Translations under genes and position numbers: made by a program
The notes under the pieces: generated by a model
Database searches by the model: none
What the model was told of the DNA's origin: nothing
The model's input: the letters and a program-made list of their open reading frames with translations, nothing else
In this document: positions 52,718 to 61,909 of the stretch, piece by piece
Layout of the letters: each line of letters begins with the position of its first letter
Numbering within the stretch: position 1 is the stretch's first letter
Assembly: GCF_026344005.1 (NCBI RefSeq)
Contig: NZ_JAPKNH010000003.1
Coordinates: forward strand, 248,001-312,000
Direction: 5' to 3'
From: Kaistia terrae
Lineage (GTDB): Bacteria; Pseudomonadota; Alphaproteobacteria; Rhizobiales; Kaistiaceae
Length of the DNA stretch: 64,000 nt

Positions 52718-53662
52718 GTGTCGATGATCATCGTCAGCGCGAGTGACGACAATTTCGTCCCAGGATTGCTCAATCTTCTCTATTCGACACTTTTTCATAA
52801 TAAAGATGCCGAATTTTATATTATCGATGCAGGGCTGAGCAACGCGAACATCGATCTCATCGTAAACTTTTCAAATCGAAATAAGATCCAGTCTCATATA
52901 TTGCTGGCCGACAAGTCGCAGCTGGATCGTTTGCCGGAGAATCCTTACTGGACGTCCGCCATGTATGCGCGGCTCCTGATCCCGCAATTACTGCCGCAGC
53001 ACAGCCGAGCTATTTATATTGATGCGGACGCAACCGTCGTGTCGGATCTATCCGAGCTTTGGACGATGCCCCTGGATGGCAACCTGTTGGCCGGCGTGCT
53101 GGACGGGAGCGTCCATCAGGAGGAACTCGATCATGTGGGCATGGGAAATGATGAGTATATCAATTCCGGTGTCCTGGTGTTTGACCTAGCCCTTTGGCGA
53201 GAGGAAAAAACTGCGGAGCAGGTCGTCCAGTATCTTCTCAGGAACAGGGAATTGATCTTCCCGGATCAATCGGCAATTAACGCCACCGTAAAGGGTAGGG
53301 TCAAATTCCTCGACCGTCGCTGGAATTTCTTTTCCTGGAAATACCCGGAGATCCCAGCGATCACGCCGACTATCATCCACTACACCGGAGACAATAAGCC
53401 CTGGAAGAAGCGGCGTGCCCCTCTGGCTGCGATCTACGAGGCCTATCGCAAGCTTTCCGGATCCGATTTTCCGCGACCGCGTGACCTGCCGGAATTCACC
53501 AAGGCGCGCCGGACGGTCGTCGGCTTGTTTTCTCTCCGCCCGAAATACTGGAAGATCGTCTATTACACCGCCCGTTGCAGGTCCAAGTTCACGACGCCGC
53601 ACATCCGGCAAGTCATGGCCAGGGCGTCGCAACTGGACCAAGCCCACCCCAGGAAACCGTAG
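52718..53662 (+). CDS. Glycosyltransferase family 8 protein
   Basis: A 314-residue GT8-type enzyme. The DxD metal motif is in IYIDADATVV (about residue 101). YINSGVLVFDLALW and IIHYTGDNKPWKK (the HxxGxxKPW motif) are the other family marks. It should transfer a hexose from a nucleotide sugar, perhaps to lipopolysaccharide. The start is GTG 52718 or ATG 52724; AAGG lies just before. Its codons are visibly less GC-rich than the flanking genes and it has no link to sugar import, so it may be acquired. Confidence 0.85.
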   Translation: MSMIIVSASDDNFVPGLLNLLYSTLFHNKDAEFYIIDAGLSNANIDLIVNFSNRNKIQSHILLADKSQLDRLPENPYWTSAMYARLLIPQLLPQHSRAIYIDADATVVSDLSELWTMPLDGNLLAGVLDGSVHQEELDHVGMGNDEYINSGVLVFDLALWREEKTAEQVVQYLLRNRELIFPDQSAINATVKGRVKFLDRRWNFFSWKYPEIPAITPTIIHYTGDNKPWKKRRAPLAAIYEAYRKLSGSDFPRPRDLPEFTKARRTVVGLFSLRPKYWKIVYYTARCRSKFTTPHIRQVMARASQLDQAHPRKP

Positions 53663-54021
53663 CCAACGGGCTGAGGGCCAGAGAGTTGAAACCCAGAGCT
53701 CCCTGGTCACGAAACATTCGAAATTTTACTGTCTCGTTGCCTGTCCGACAGGGCATCGTCTGCGCCCCGTTATGCCGGCCGGCCGGAATTGCCCACCCAT
53801 TCCACCGCGCCCATAGCCCTTCCTTTGAAGAGACCTAGCTAGGTTAGCGATACATTAAAGAGGCCTTCTTGGCGCTAGGGACACACAACGAGCACCAAGA
53901 TACCTAATTATTACTAATAAATTTCAACTAATACCATAAGATCAATCTTGTTTACGCCTTCATCAAGGTGGATTAGACAGCGGATGCTGTCACATTCAAA
54001 CCGGATCGGAGCACCACACTC
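53663..54021. other. AT-rich intergenic region
   Basis: About 360 bases between the two glycosyltransferase genes. The part from 53840 to 53960 is markedly AT-rich for this genome (taattattactaataaattt). It fits a promoter or silenced (xenogeneic) region. No gene or transposase remnant was recognised. Confidence 0.4.
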
Positions 54022-54849
54022 TTGCCGGCAATTTCCGCGATTATCATTACTTACAATAGCGGCGCGGTTGTAAGTCGAGCCACCCAAAGCCTCGAATCGG
54101 TATCCGAGATTGTGTGTGTCGATAACGCCAGCGCCGATGGTGGGCGGTCTGTGCTGTGTGACAAACGGACCCGACTGATCCGAAATTCACAGAATGTCGG
54201 ATACGGCACGGCCTGCAATCAGGCGGCGCGCAATGCGCGCGGCGAGTTCCTGCTGTTCCTCAATCCCGACGTCGCCCTCAAGCAGGGCTGCCTAGCTGCC
54301 CTGTCTCGCGCAATCGATCGCTATCCCGATTGCAGCGTGTTCATTCCCCGCACGATCAAGCCCGACGGCACGACCTGGTACCGGGACCGCTCCCGCATCG
54401 AGGAATGGCGTCACAGGGGCCGGCGCTTCCGCAACCCCGTGCAGGGCGATTGCTGCACGCGCTTTGTTGACGGCGGCGTTTTCATGATCCGCCGCGATCT
54501 GTTCCTGAGCCTCGGCGGCTTCGACGAGAACATCTTCCTCTACCACGAGGACGACGACCTTTCGCAGCGCCTCGCCGAAGCCGGCCAGCCGATGGTCGTG
54601 GTTGCCGACGCGGAGGCGGTGCACGACCTCGGCCACTCCTGCCCATCGACCCTCCGCAATGCCTTCATTCGCCAGCAAGCGAAGAAGCGCTCGGAGATCT
54701 ATCTGAAGCGAAAGTACGATATCCCGTACTCGAGGGTCCGCGACGGACTGGTCGTCTCGATCCGCCTGCTGTTTTACGCGGCAACGCTGCAAGGTCAGCG
54801 CGCGGTCAGTTCCGCCGCGCGCCTATCCGCCATCGCAAAGGCGCACTGA
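54022..54849 (+). CDS. Glycosyltransferase family 2 protein
   Basis: A 275-residue GT2-type enzyme, rhamnosyltransferase-like. N-terminal SAIIITYNSG, then VDNASADGG, NVGYGTACNQAA and the DxD-type LFLNPDVAL. The later VDGGVFMIRRDLF and GGFDENIFLYHEDDDLSQRL (the ED catalytic base) are typical. It starts at TTG 54022. It likely adds a sugar in cell-surface polysaccharide. The first third is lower in GC than the rest. Confidence 0.87.
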   Translation: MPAISAIIITYNSGAVVSRATQSLESVSEIVCVDNASADGGRSVLCDKRTRLIRNSQNVGYGTACNQAARNARGEFLLFLNPDVALKQGCLAALSRAIDRYPDCSVFIPRTIKPDGTTWYRDRSRIEEWRHRGRRFRNPVQGDCCTRFVDGGVFMIRRDLFLSLGGFDENIFLYHEDDDLSQRLAEAGQPMVVVADAEAVHDLGHSCPSTLRNAFIRQQAKKRSEIYLKRKYDIPYSRVRDGLVVSIRLLFYAATLQGQRAVSSAARLSAIAKAH

Positions 54850-54854
54850 CCGAG

Positions 54855-56117
54855 CTAGATCACCTTCGCCGCGGCGATCACGTCTTCCGGCGTACGGAAG
54901 TTCTGCGGTTCAAGCAGGAACTGGCGGGCGAGGTTGGCCGCCTTGGTCTCCAACGGGGCGCGGCGGGCAGGATCGGCTACAAGGTCAAAATCGATGTTGT
55001 GGGCGAAGCCGAAGATCCGGCGGATCGTCTTGACGCCGGCATAGCCGATAGCATCCGCAAAGATCTGGTCGAGGAAAGCCTCGCGACGCGCCGCCAGCAC
55101 GGCCTTGTCGGCGGGATTGGCGAACATCGTCGCCGGATAGGCGTCGCCGCGCGCGCTGGTCTCCCAGAGCGCCAGGAAGCGGCCCTTGAACGTGTTCCAG
55201 AACACCGGCACCTGGTCCAGCACCCAGTCGGCCTGCTCGCGGCGATCGTCGCCAGCCGTCGCATGACCCGGCTGGGCCAGATAGTTCATCACCAGATTGG
55301 CCAGGAACGCACCGACGTCATAGCCGATTGGACCGACGAAGGAGAATTCCGGGTCCATCACCCGCGAATCTGTCTCGGTCACCATCACTGAGCCGGTGTG
55401 CAGATCGCCGTGTATCAACGCCTGGCCGCTGGTGAGGAAGCGCCAGCCGATATCGGCGACGGCGCCCTTCAGCGCGGAGTCGGCACGGAACTGCGTAGCC
55501 AGTCCGTCCAGTTCCGGGCTGGTCCAGCGGTTGCGCGGCGACTGGCTCAACGGATCAGAGAACACGACCTCGGCGGTGATGCGGATCAGGGAGGTGTTCT
55601 TGGCGAAGCTCGCGGTCCACTCCGCCTTTTCCTCGATTGTCGCGCCGATATCGGAGGTCGCAAACGTCGAGCGCGCGGCGAATTCGCCAACATGCTGCGC
55701 GACATGCGGGTAGCGACGTCCTTCGATCAGGCCACGGCGCAGGATGATGTGCGGCGACAAGCGCTCCATCACAAAGGCGTAGAGCTCTGGCTGGTAGTGA
55801 TAGAAGCGCGGCGCTAGGCCTTCGACGTGCGGACCGACAGCCCGGTAGTAGGATTGCTCGAAGAAGGCGCGATCGAGCGGCAGCGGCCAGCTCTCTCCAG
55901 CGGCGCGCACGTAGGGAAGCGACTGCTTCACGCAGACCGAGCCATCCGGCCCGTCGACGAGGAAGACGAGGTTCAGATTGCCGTCGCCGACTTCCTCGAC
56001 AGCCCAGGTTTCGGGCTTGCCGCCAAGCTTCGCCCGCATGTCCGGCAGCCCGTTCAGGAACGCGCGGACGGAGTGATTGTCGAGGGCGTAGTAGCCGGCG
56101 GGGGTAGGAAGCGACAT
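54855..56117 (-). CDS. mtnK: 5-methylthioribose kinase
   Basis: A 420-residue MTR kinase. ATP-site GDGNLNLVFLV and CVKQSLPYVR, catalytic HGDLHTGSV (236-244) and DPEFSFVGPIGYD (255-267) are the diagnostic segments. It phosphorylates 5-methylthioribose to the 1-phosphate in methionine salvage. It lies 94 bases from an unknown secreted-protein gene and a periplasmic binding-protein gene on the same strand. No MtnA isomerase is encoded in the window. Confidence 0.93.
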   Translation of the reverse strand: MSLPTPAGYYALDNHSVRAFLNGLPDMRAKLGGKPETWAVEEVGDGNLNLVFLVDGPDGSVCVKQSLPYVRAAGESWPLPLDRAFFEQSYYRAVGPHVEGLAPRFYHYQPELYAFVMERLSPHIILRRGLIEGRRYPHVAQHVGEFAARSTFATSDIGATIEEKAEWTASFAKNTSLIRITAEVVFSDPLSQSPRNRWTSPELDGLATQFRADSALKGAVADIGWRFLTSGQALIHGDLHTGSVMVTETDSRVMDPEFSFVGPIGYDVGAFLANLVMNYLAQPGHATAGDDRREQADWVLDQVPVFWNTFKGRFLALWETSARGDAYPATMFANPADKAVLAARREAFLDQIFADAIGYAGVKTIRRIFGFAHNIDFDLVADPARRAPLETKAANLARQFLLEPQNFRTPEDVIAAAKVI

Positions 56118-56211
56118 GGAACCTGCTCAGAATCTCGAAGAAAGAATTGGCAACGGGAACGTATCGGAAGCAGGCTTGAGGTCCCGCTTCCGATAGAGAC
56201 ATGGGAAGAGG

Positions 56212-57054
56212 TTACTTCCAGCCGTAGCGCGTGGCAGCCGACTCGACCAACGCGGCATAGTCGGCCTCGATGACGTCGAGCTTCTTGACCAGCTCGGAAT
56301 CGACGCCGCCGAGACGGGCGACATAGGCTTCGCCGGCGGGCTGGGTCTTCCAGTCATTTTCGACAAAGCGCGCGACCGCCTTGCCCTTGTTGGACACGGT
56401 CGGCTTGACCGGCTCGAACGCGTTCGCTGCCTTTTCGAGGCCCGCGAGGAACGCCGCATGGTCGAGACCGCTATACGGCTTGCCCTCGGCATCGGCGACG
56501 TTCAGGAAGAACATGTCATCGCCAAAGGCCGTGTAGCCGCCGCCCAAACCCTTGTCCACCGACGCGGCCTTCTCGAAGAAGGCCTGCGAGACGGCCGAAT
56601 CGAGCTTGTCGCGCGGGAAGCTGACGGTGACGAAGTCGGTCGTGCCTGCCGGATCGTCGAGGCGCGAGACCAGCACGCTATACTGGCGGAAGACATAGCC
56701 AAGGCTCGCCGCGAAGCGATCCGCTGCCGCGTCGTCAAGATCGGCCATGGTCTGCAGCGACGCGTTGGTCTTGAGCAGATAACCGCCCGGCGTCACTTCG
56801 CTTACCATTTTCGAATCTTCGACGCCGGTGGCGGCGGCGATCTTCGGCACGATGTCGGTCAGCGCCTGAAGAGCGAACGCGGATCGGACCGCATAGGTCG
56901 CCTGATCCAGCTTCGGCAGGTCGAAGCCGGAGGACGGCGCTGCCTCATAAGAGATCAGGACGGGCTCTACCGCCTGGGCGGCGCTTGCCGCCATCACGAC
57001 GAAAGCGGCCCCGAGGGCCGCTTTGCCGAACTTGCTGCGCATGGGCAGGTTCAT
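56212..57054 (-). CDS. Secreted protein of unknown function
   Basis: A 280-residue protein with a Sec signal (SKFGKAALGAAFVVMAASAAQA-VEPV). The mature part is about half helical by pattern, with no cysteines and no recognised catalytic motif. Repeated Asp/Lys/Ala-rich stretches are seen (SVDKGLGGG, GKAVARFVENDW). ATG 57054 is used; an in-frame ATG at 57042 would make a tidier signal peptide. It lies between mtnK and a binding-protein gene, so a periplasmic role in methylthioribose uptake is possible. Confidence 0.7.
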   Translation of the reverse strand: MNLPMRSKFGKAALGAAFVVMAASAAQAVEPVLISYEAAPSSGFDLPKLDQATYAVRSAFALQALTDIVPKIAAATGVEDSKMVSEVTPGGYLLKTNASLQTMADLDDAAADRFAASLGYVFRQYSVLVSRLDDPAGTTDFVTVSFPRDKLDSAVSQAFFEKAASVDKGLGGGYTAFGDDMFFLNVADAEGKPYSGLDHAAFLAGLEKAANAFEPVKPTVSNKGKAVARFVENDWKTQPAGEAYVARLGGVDSELVKKLDVIEADYAALVESAATRYGWK

Positions 57055-57072
57055 AGGACTGTTTCCATTCGT

Positions 57073-58122
57073 CTACTGCGTCGCGACGGGGATCCAGCTG
57101 GCGGTCGCCGCGTCGCTCTTGCCGAAGGCCGGCAGCTTGGCGTTGAGATCTTCAACCGTCTTGATGGCGTTGTCGCGGAGTTCCTTTTGCGTGATCAGGA
57201 CCGGCTTCACAATGATGTTGTGGCCCGGATCTTCGCCAGCGATCAACTTTGCGACGGCACGCACCGAAACTTCGCCGACTACGGCCGGGTTGGTGGCGGC
57301 CGTAGCAACCCACGGGCTACCCTCGGCGGCGATCTCGGTGATGTCGGCGGTCGAGATATCGGCCGAGTAGATCTTCACCTTGTCGGAAATGCCGAGTTCG
57401 TCGGTGGCCAGCTTCACACCACGGGCGAATTCGTCATAGGGGGCGAAGACAACGGTGATGTCGGGATTGGCCTGGAAGGCAGCCTTGGTCTGGTCGGCGG
57501 TCGACGAGGCTGTGGTGTCGTTCACCGCGCCCCAGCGCGCCTTTTCGACGATGCCGGGATTGGCCTTCTTGGCTTCTTCCCAGATCTCGTTGCGACGATC
57601 GAGCGGCGCAAAGCCGGCGACATAGACATAGCCGGCGTTGAACGAGGTGCCGTTGTCGGCGATCGCCTGGCCGAGGGCTGCCTTGGCCAGTTCGTGGTCG
57701 GACTGTTCGACCTGCGGGATCGCCGGATTGCCGAGATCGACGTCGAAGGCGACAACCTTGATGCCTGCGTCGAGCGCCTTCTGCGCGACGTCCTTCAGCG
57801 CTTCGGGCTGGCCATGGTCGATGATGATGCCCTGGACGCCGAGGTTGATCGCCTGTTCGACCTGCTCGCGCTGGGCGGCTGCGTCCTGGCGACCGGAGAA
57901 GATCTGCAAATCGATGCCGAGGGCCTTGGCCTGCTTCTGCGCGCCGGCCTGATAGGACTGGAAGAAGTCGCCGGCCGAGATGAAGGTGACGAGCGCGACC
58001 TTGACGCCGCCCTTGTCAAAGGGAGCCGGCGCGCCGGCGATACCCTCGCCATAAGCGGGGGCGCCAAGCAGGCTCGTGGCCATGAGGCCCGCGCCAGCGA
58101 TTCCGAGTGCGAAACGCTTCAT
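57073..58122 (-). CDS. CUT2 periplasmic binding protein, paralog 2
   Basis: A 349-residue RbsB-type binding protein. The signal MKRFALGIAGAGLMATSLLG ends near AYG-EGIAG. The mature protein closely parallels the one encoded at 47145: EGIAGAPAPFDKGGVKVAL, HGQPEALKDVAQKALDAGI, YVAGFAPLDRR and SPWVATAATNPAVVGEVSVRA. No ATPase or permease lies beside it, so it probably feeds the 49998/51544 importer. ATG 58122 has GGGGAG 8 nt upstream; ATG 58128 is too close to that site. Confidence 0.85.
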   Translation of the reverse strand: MKRFALGIAGAGLMATSLLGAPAYGEGIAGAPAPFDKGGVKVALVTFISAGDFFQSYQAGAQKQAKALGIDLQIFSGRQDAAAQREQVEQAINLGVQGIIIDHGQPEALKDVAQKALDAGIKVVAFDVDLGNPAIPQVEQSDHELAKAALGQAIADNGTSFNAGYVYVAGFAPLDRRNEIWEEAKKANPGIVEKARWGAVNDTTASSTADQTKAAFQANPDITVVFAPYDEFARGVKLATDELGISDKVKIYSADISTADITEIAAEGSPWVATAATNPAVVGEVSVRAVAKLIAGEDPGHNIIVKPVLITQKELRDNAIKTVEDLNAKLPAFGKSDAATASWIPVATQ

Positions 58123-58363
58123 TTTCATGTCTCCCCTGTCGTCCCTTGGACGGCTACAGCCCGGCAACACGCCGGCTATCCAGCGGCGACGTCGCAATAT
58201 AATTCTGATAGCCCGACGCCTGACGGGCGCGATACGAAGAATTTTCTCTTTATTCGTCCGGGAATGGGAAATTTGATCTCCCACACGCTTGCGCGCGCGT
58301 TTTAGTTAGTATGGTGGCAGCCGGCCTTGCGCCGGATCGCCTTTATTCGATGGAGTAGCCTGG

Positions 58364-59023
58364 TTGGCGCAGACGATTTCCCTGAAGACCGAAGCGGACG
58401 CCGACAGCGCCGTAGCGAAGGCTGTAGCCGGCGTCATCGCCGCCGGCCGCGCGGCAGCGCTGCGCCATTGGGTGCCGGCCACCTCCGGCAATTTCTCAGT
58501 CCGCATCGATGCCGGAAGGATCGCGATCACGCGCTCCGGCGTCGACAAGGGCAATCTGGTCGCCTCCGACATTCTGATCCAGCCGCTGGATGAAGCCTTG
58601 CTGCCGGGTTCCTCGGCCGAGGCTGAACTGCACACCGCGCTTTATCGGCAGCGGCCGGAGATCGGCGCGATCTTCCACGCCCACAGCCCGGCGGCGACGG
58701 TGCTATCCCGCCTGGCGCTTGGCGAAGCCACCGTGCGGTTCACCGGTTGGGAGTTGCAGAAGGCGCTCGCCGGCGTACGGACGCATGAGGCCATTGTCGA
58801 CGTTCCCGTTTTCGCCAACGACCAGGATATCTCGGCCCTGTCGGGGCGGGTCGATGCGCGTCTCGCGCAGCCGGCCGCTGACGCGATTGCCGCGCCGGGC
58901 TATCTTCTCGCCGGACACGGTGTTTATGCATGGGGCGCCACCGAAGCGGATGCCGCCCGTCATCTCGAAGCGCTCGAAACGCTATTCGAATTCGAGCTTT
59001 CCTATAGGAGGTTCATTCCATGA
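58364..59023 (+). CDS. mtnB: Methylthioribulose-1-phosphate dehydratase (class II aldolase fold)
   Basis: A 219-residue class II aldolase-fold protein. AATSGNFSVR is the phosphate-binding part (here PATSGNFSVRI), FHAHSPAAT has the two zinc histidines His105 and His107, and LLAGHGVYAWG carries the third. It should dehydrate methylthioribulose-1-phosphate. It begins at TTG 58364 and overlaps mtnD by ATGA. It is divergent from the paralog 2 binding-protein gene. Confidence 0.88.
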   Translation: MAQTISLKTEADADSAVAKAVAGVIAAGRAAALRHWVPATSGNFSVRIDAGRIAITRSGVDKGNLVASDILIQPLDEALLPGSSAEAELHTALYRQRPEIGAIFHAHSPAATVLSRLALGEATVRFTGWELQKALAGVRTHEAIVDVPVFANDQDISALSGRVDARLAQPAADAIAAPGYLLAGHGVYAWGATEADAARHLEALETLFEFELSYRRFIP

Positions 59024-59577
59024 CCACTTTGACCATCTATCCGGACAAGGATCCGGCCAACCCGATCGTCGTCACGTCAGACCCGGCCGAGATCGGCGCC
59101 GAGTTGAACAAGGTCGGCGTGCTGTTCGAGCGCTGGAAGGCCGGCGCGGAACTCGCCGCCAATGCCAGCCATGAAGACATCCTCGCCGCCTACAAGGCCG
59201 AGGTCGACCGTCTCTCGGCCGCCGAGGGCTACCAGACCATCGACGTGATGCGCATCACGCCGGACAATCCGAACAAGCAGACGATCCGCACGAAATTCCT
59301 CGACGAGCATACGCATGACGAGGACGAGGTCCGCTTCTTCGTTGAAGGATCGGGCGCGTTCTATCTGCATCTCGGCGACAAGGTCTATCGCGTCGTCTGC
59401 ACGCGCGACGACCTGCTCTCGGTGCCGGCCGGTACGCTGCACTGGTTCGACATGGGCCCGGAGCCGAACTTCACCTGCATCCGCCTGTTCATCTCGCCGG
59501 ATGGCTGGGTCGCCAACTTCACCGGCGACAAGATCGCCTCGACGATCCCCGCCTTTGGCGAACCCGTCGCGGCGTAA
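59020..59577 (+). CDS. mtnD: Acireductone dioxygenase
   Basis: A 185-residue cupin. Metal ligands His97, His99 and Glu103 lie in DEHTHDEDEVRFFVEG and His141 in GTLHWFDMG, the ARD pattern. It oxidises the acireductone to ketomethylthiobutyrate plus formate (Fe form) or to methylthiopropionate and CO (Ni form). GGAGG lies 8 nt before the ATG. MtnC, which makes its substrate, is not in the window. Confidence 0.93.
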   Translation: MTTLTIYPDKDPANPIVVTSDPAEIGAELNKVGVLFERWKAGAELAANASHEDILAAYKAEVDRLSAAEGYQTIDVMRITPDNPNKQTIRTKFLDEHTHDEDEVRFFVEGSGAFYLHLGDKVYRVVCTRDDLLSVPAGTLHWFDMGPEPNFTCIRLFISPDGWVANFTGDKIASTIPAFGEPVAA

Positions 59578-59589
59578 TTTTTCTTCTTG

Positions 59590-59614
59590 GCCCTCTCCCG
59601 TTCGCGGGAGAGGG
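59590..59614. terminator. Family B hairpin between convergent mtnD and cdd
   Basis: The hairpin CCCTCTCCCG-ttcg-CGGGAGAGGG has a 10-bp perfect stem. TTTTTCTTCTT lies on its left, so for the minus strand the stem is followed by an A-rich-to-T-rich tract (AAGAAGAAAAA). It separates two convergent genes. It is also a copy of the family B palindrome. Confidence 0.55.
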
Positions 59615-59628
59615 CTGGGTTGGGCGCC

Positions 59629-60609
59629 CTACTCTCCCTGCACAAGTTCCCACGCCACCCGCTTGAACGAAGCCTTTGGCGCGACGGTCGCGAGCAGGTT
59701 GGGCAGATCGGCGGAATAATCGACCGCGCCGTTTTCGACCCCGCCCAGAACGGCCAGCTCGATCTCCTCATAGGCGCGGCCAGCAGCGATCCAGTTGACC
59801 AGCGCTACCTGCAACGGTCCGAGGCTCGGATTGAAGGCGGCGTTTTCCAACGCAGCGCCAGTGATCACTTCGCCATCCACAGATCGAAGCGCCACCGCCG
59901 AAGGCGCGCGGCTGTAGGGCACATAAGCCAGCCGCCCCGCGGCCAGCAGAGCGGCCTCCAGCGCCGGCGTATCAGCAATTTGCGACCGAACGACTGCCAG
60001 TTGCTGCCGCACACCGCCCTGCCCGACCGGCGTTACGCCGGCTTCGCCCAGATCCGCCGGCGAAAAGGCCCAGGGCAGCAGATCGCGCAGCCCGATCCGA
60101 TGGCCCTGCATCGTGATGATGTCGAGATCCAGCCCGCCCTTGAACTCGGACAGGAACTGACGGCAATGGCCGCAGGGAGGGGCCGCTTCCAGCGCGATCG
60201 TCGCGATCGAGGCACCGCGCGAAAAGGCGCGGGCGGACAGGAACTGCTCGCCATGGATCGCCTCGCCCAGATTGGCGCCGGGGAACTCGACATTGCCGCC
60301 CAGGATCAGGTCGCCCGTTTCGCGTTCGAGCGCGACGGCGCCGATCGTGAAATGGGAGATCGGCGGCCGCGCCACGCCGCGCGCGAACGGAACCAGTTGG
60401 AGCATCAGCTCGTGAACATCGGCCAGCCCATACCGGACGATCCAATTCGCCGCGACGCTGGCCGGGATGACGAGGCCGTCGCGCGAATCACCAATCGCGG
60501 CAAGCTCCGCCCTTACATCGGCATTCAGTCCCGGTGCGATCTCGGAGAGCAGCGCCTGACAACGCAGACCAATAGCGGAATCCGGGCGGAAGCGATCGAC
60601 AACATTCAT
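59629..60609 (-). CDS. cdd: Cytidine deaminase, two-domain form
   Basis: A 326-residue enzyme with the E. coli-type two-domain layout, somewhat longer than the 294-residue E. coli enzyme. Zinc and catalytic residues are His119-Gly-Glu121 in EAIHGEQFLSARA and Cys146/Cys149 in APPCGHCRQF. The C-terminal domain lacks them, as usual. It deaminates cytidine and deoxycytidine. ATG 60609 has AAGGA 7 nt before it; a TTG lies directly in front. It is divergent from a LacI regulator, possibly its controller. Confidence 0.9.
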   Translation of the reverse strand: MNVVDRFRPDSAIGLRCQALLSEIAPGLNADVRAELAAIGDSRDGLVIPASVAANWIVRYGLADVHELMLQLVPFARGVARPPISHFTIGAVALERETGDLILGGNVEFPGANLGEAIHGEQFLSARAFSRGASIATIALEAAPPCGHCRQFLSEFKGGLDLDIITMQGHRIGLRDLLPWAFSPADLGEAGVTPVGQGGVRQQLAVVRSQIADTPALEAALLAAGRLAYVPYSRAPSAVALRSVDGEVITGAALENAAFNPSLGPLQVALVNWIAAGRAYEEIELAVLGGVENGAVDYSADLPNLLATVAPKASFKRVAWELVQGE

Positions 60610-60847
60610 CAAGGGGTCCTTAGTAAAAATGCGAGACTATCAACAATCTCTGACGCAATTCTCGCTACCCAGATTCATCTCAGAGAAGCATATGGCCTCC
60701 GCATCACGCGAAGTGCAAAAGCCATCCACCCGATGCAACCTCCGGTCGGCAACGGGATTGCTTTGCAGGCCGAATATATCCCATGGTGTCGTCAGGTGAC
60801 TTGACGATCCTGGATTCAGGTTCTTCCGTCGCCGCCTAGGAGGGTTG

Positions 60848-61885
60848 ATGGAGGACAATCGGGGCATCCCCGCGCGAAAGAATGCTACATTGAAGGATGT
60901 AGCAGAAGCGTGCGGGCTCTCGGTGGCGGCCGTATCGCGCTACTTGAACCATTCGATCAAGCTGCCGCAATCCACGACGGATCGTATCGATGCGGCGATC
61001 GCCGCCCTGAACTACAGGCCCAATCCGCATGCGCGCAGCCTCAGCCTTGGCCGCTCCGAAACGATCGGGCTGGTCGTGCCGGATATTGCAAACCCCTACT
61101 TCGCGCATCTCGCCGCCGCGGTCGAACAGGCGGCCGCCGAATACGGGCTCGGCCTCCTGCTTTGCCCTACCCTGAGCCGGACGGATCGGGAGCTCGACTA
61201 TCTCGGCCGACTGTCGCGCCAACACGTCGACGGACTGCTTTTCGTCACCAACAATGGCGACGATCCGGCGCTTGCGCGCGCCTTGCTGGGCGCCAAGACA
61301 GTCGTCCTCGTCGACGACGACATTGACGGCACGACGGCGCCCACCATCATGGCCGACAGCGAACAGGGCGGCCGGCTCGCGACCGCCCTCCTGATCGAAC
61401 AGGGACATCGGTCGCTCGCCTATGTCGGCGGCCCGCAGGGTCTTTCGAGCAGCCGCAGCCGGTTACGGGGCTTTCGTCGTGCCATCGCCGAATCGGGCCA
61501 GACCATTGCCATCGCCGCCGAGTTGCACGGCCCCTATTCGTCCGCTCATGGTCGGATCGCGGCAGAACAACTTCTCGCCCTCGATCCCGTGCCGACGGCC
61601 CTCTTCGCCGCCAGCGACGAAATTGCCCTGGGTGTCCTCTCCGTGTTCAAGCAACGCGGCGTGAAGGTCGGCGTCGATATCTCGGTGATCGCCTTCGACG
61701 ATGTCGGCCCGCTCGAATTGTTCGATCCGCCGCTCACGGCCATCCGCCAGCCTGTGAATGCGATGGGCCGGCGCGCCGTGCAGATTGTGCTCGCCCTCAT
61801 CAACGGCGAAGCTCTGCTGCCGGCAACCGAACTCCTGCCGGTCGAACTGATTATCCGCAATTCCGTCAAGCCGCCCAATCGTTGA
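60848..61885 (+). CDS. LacI-family transcriptional regulator
   Basis: A 345-residue LacI/GalR regulator. HTH TLKDVAEACGLSVAAVSRYLNH, hinge, then an effector domain beginning IGLVVPDIANPYFAHLAAA with the SRLRGFRRAI and ISVIAFDDVGP parts. AGGAGG lies just before the ATG. It sits back to back with cytidine deaminase and 25 bases before a GATase-like gene. A CytR-like role in nucleoside control is an inference. Confidence 0.9.
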   Translation: MEDNRGIPARKNATLKDVAEACGLSVAAVSRYLNHSIKLPQSTTDRIDAAIAALNYRPNPHARSLSLGRSETIGLVVPDIANPYFAHLAAAVEQAAAEYGLGLLLCPTLSRTDRELDYLGRLSRQHVDGLLFVTNNGDDPALARALLGAKTVVLVDDDIDGTTAPTIMADSEQGGRLATALLIEQGHRSLAYVGGPQGLSSSRSRLRGFRRAIAESGQTIAIAAELHGPYSSAHGRIAAEQLLALDPVPTALFAASDEIALGVLSVFKQRGVKVGVDISVIAFDDVGPLELFDPPLTAIRQPVNAMGRRAVQIVLALINGEALLPATELLPVELIIRNSVKPPNR

Positions 61886-61909
61886 GAGCGGCACTCCAGG
61901 GAGCGAAGT

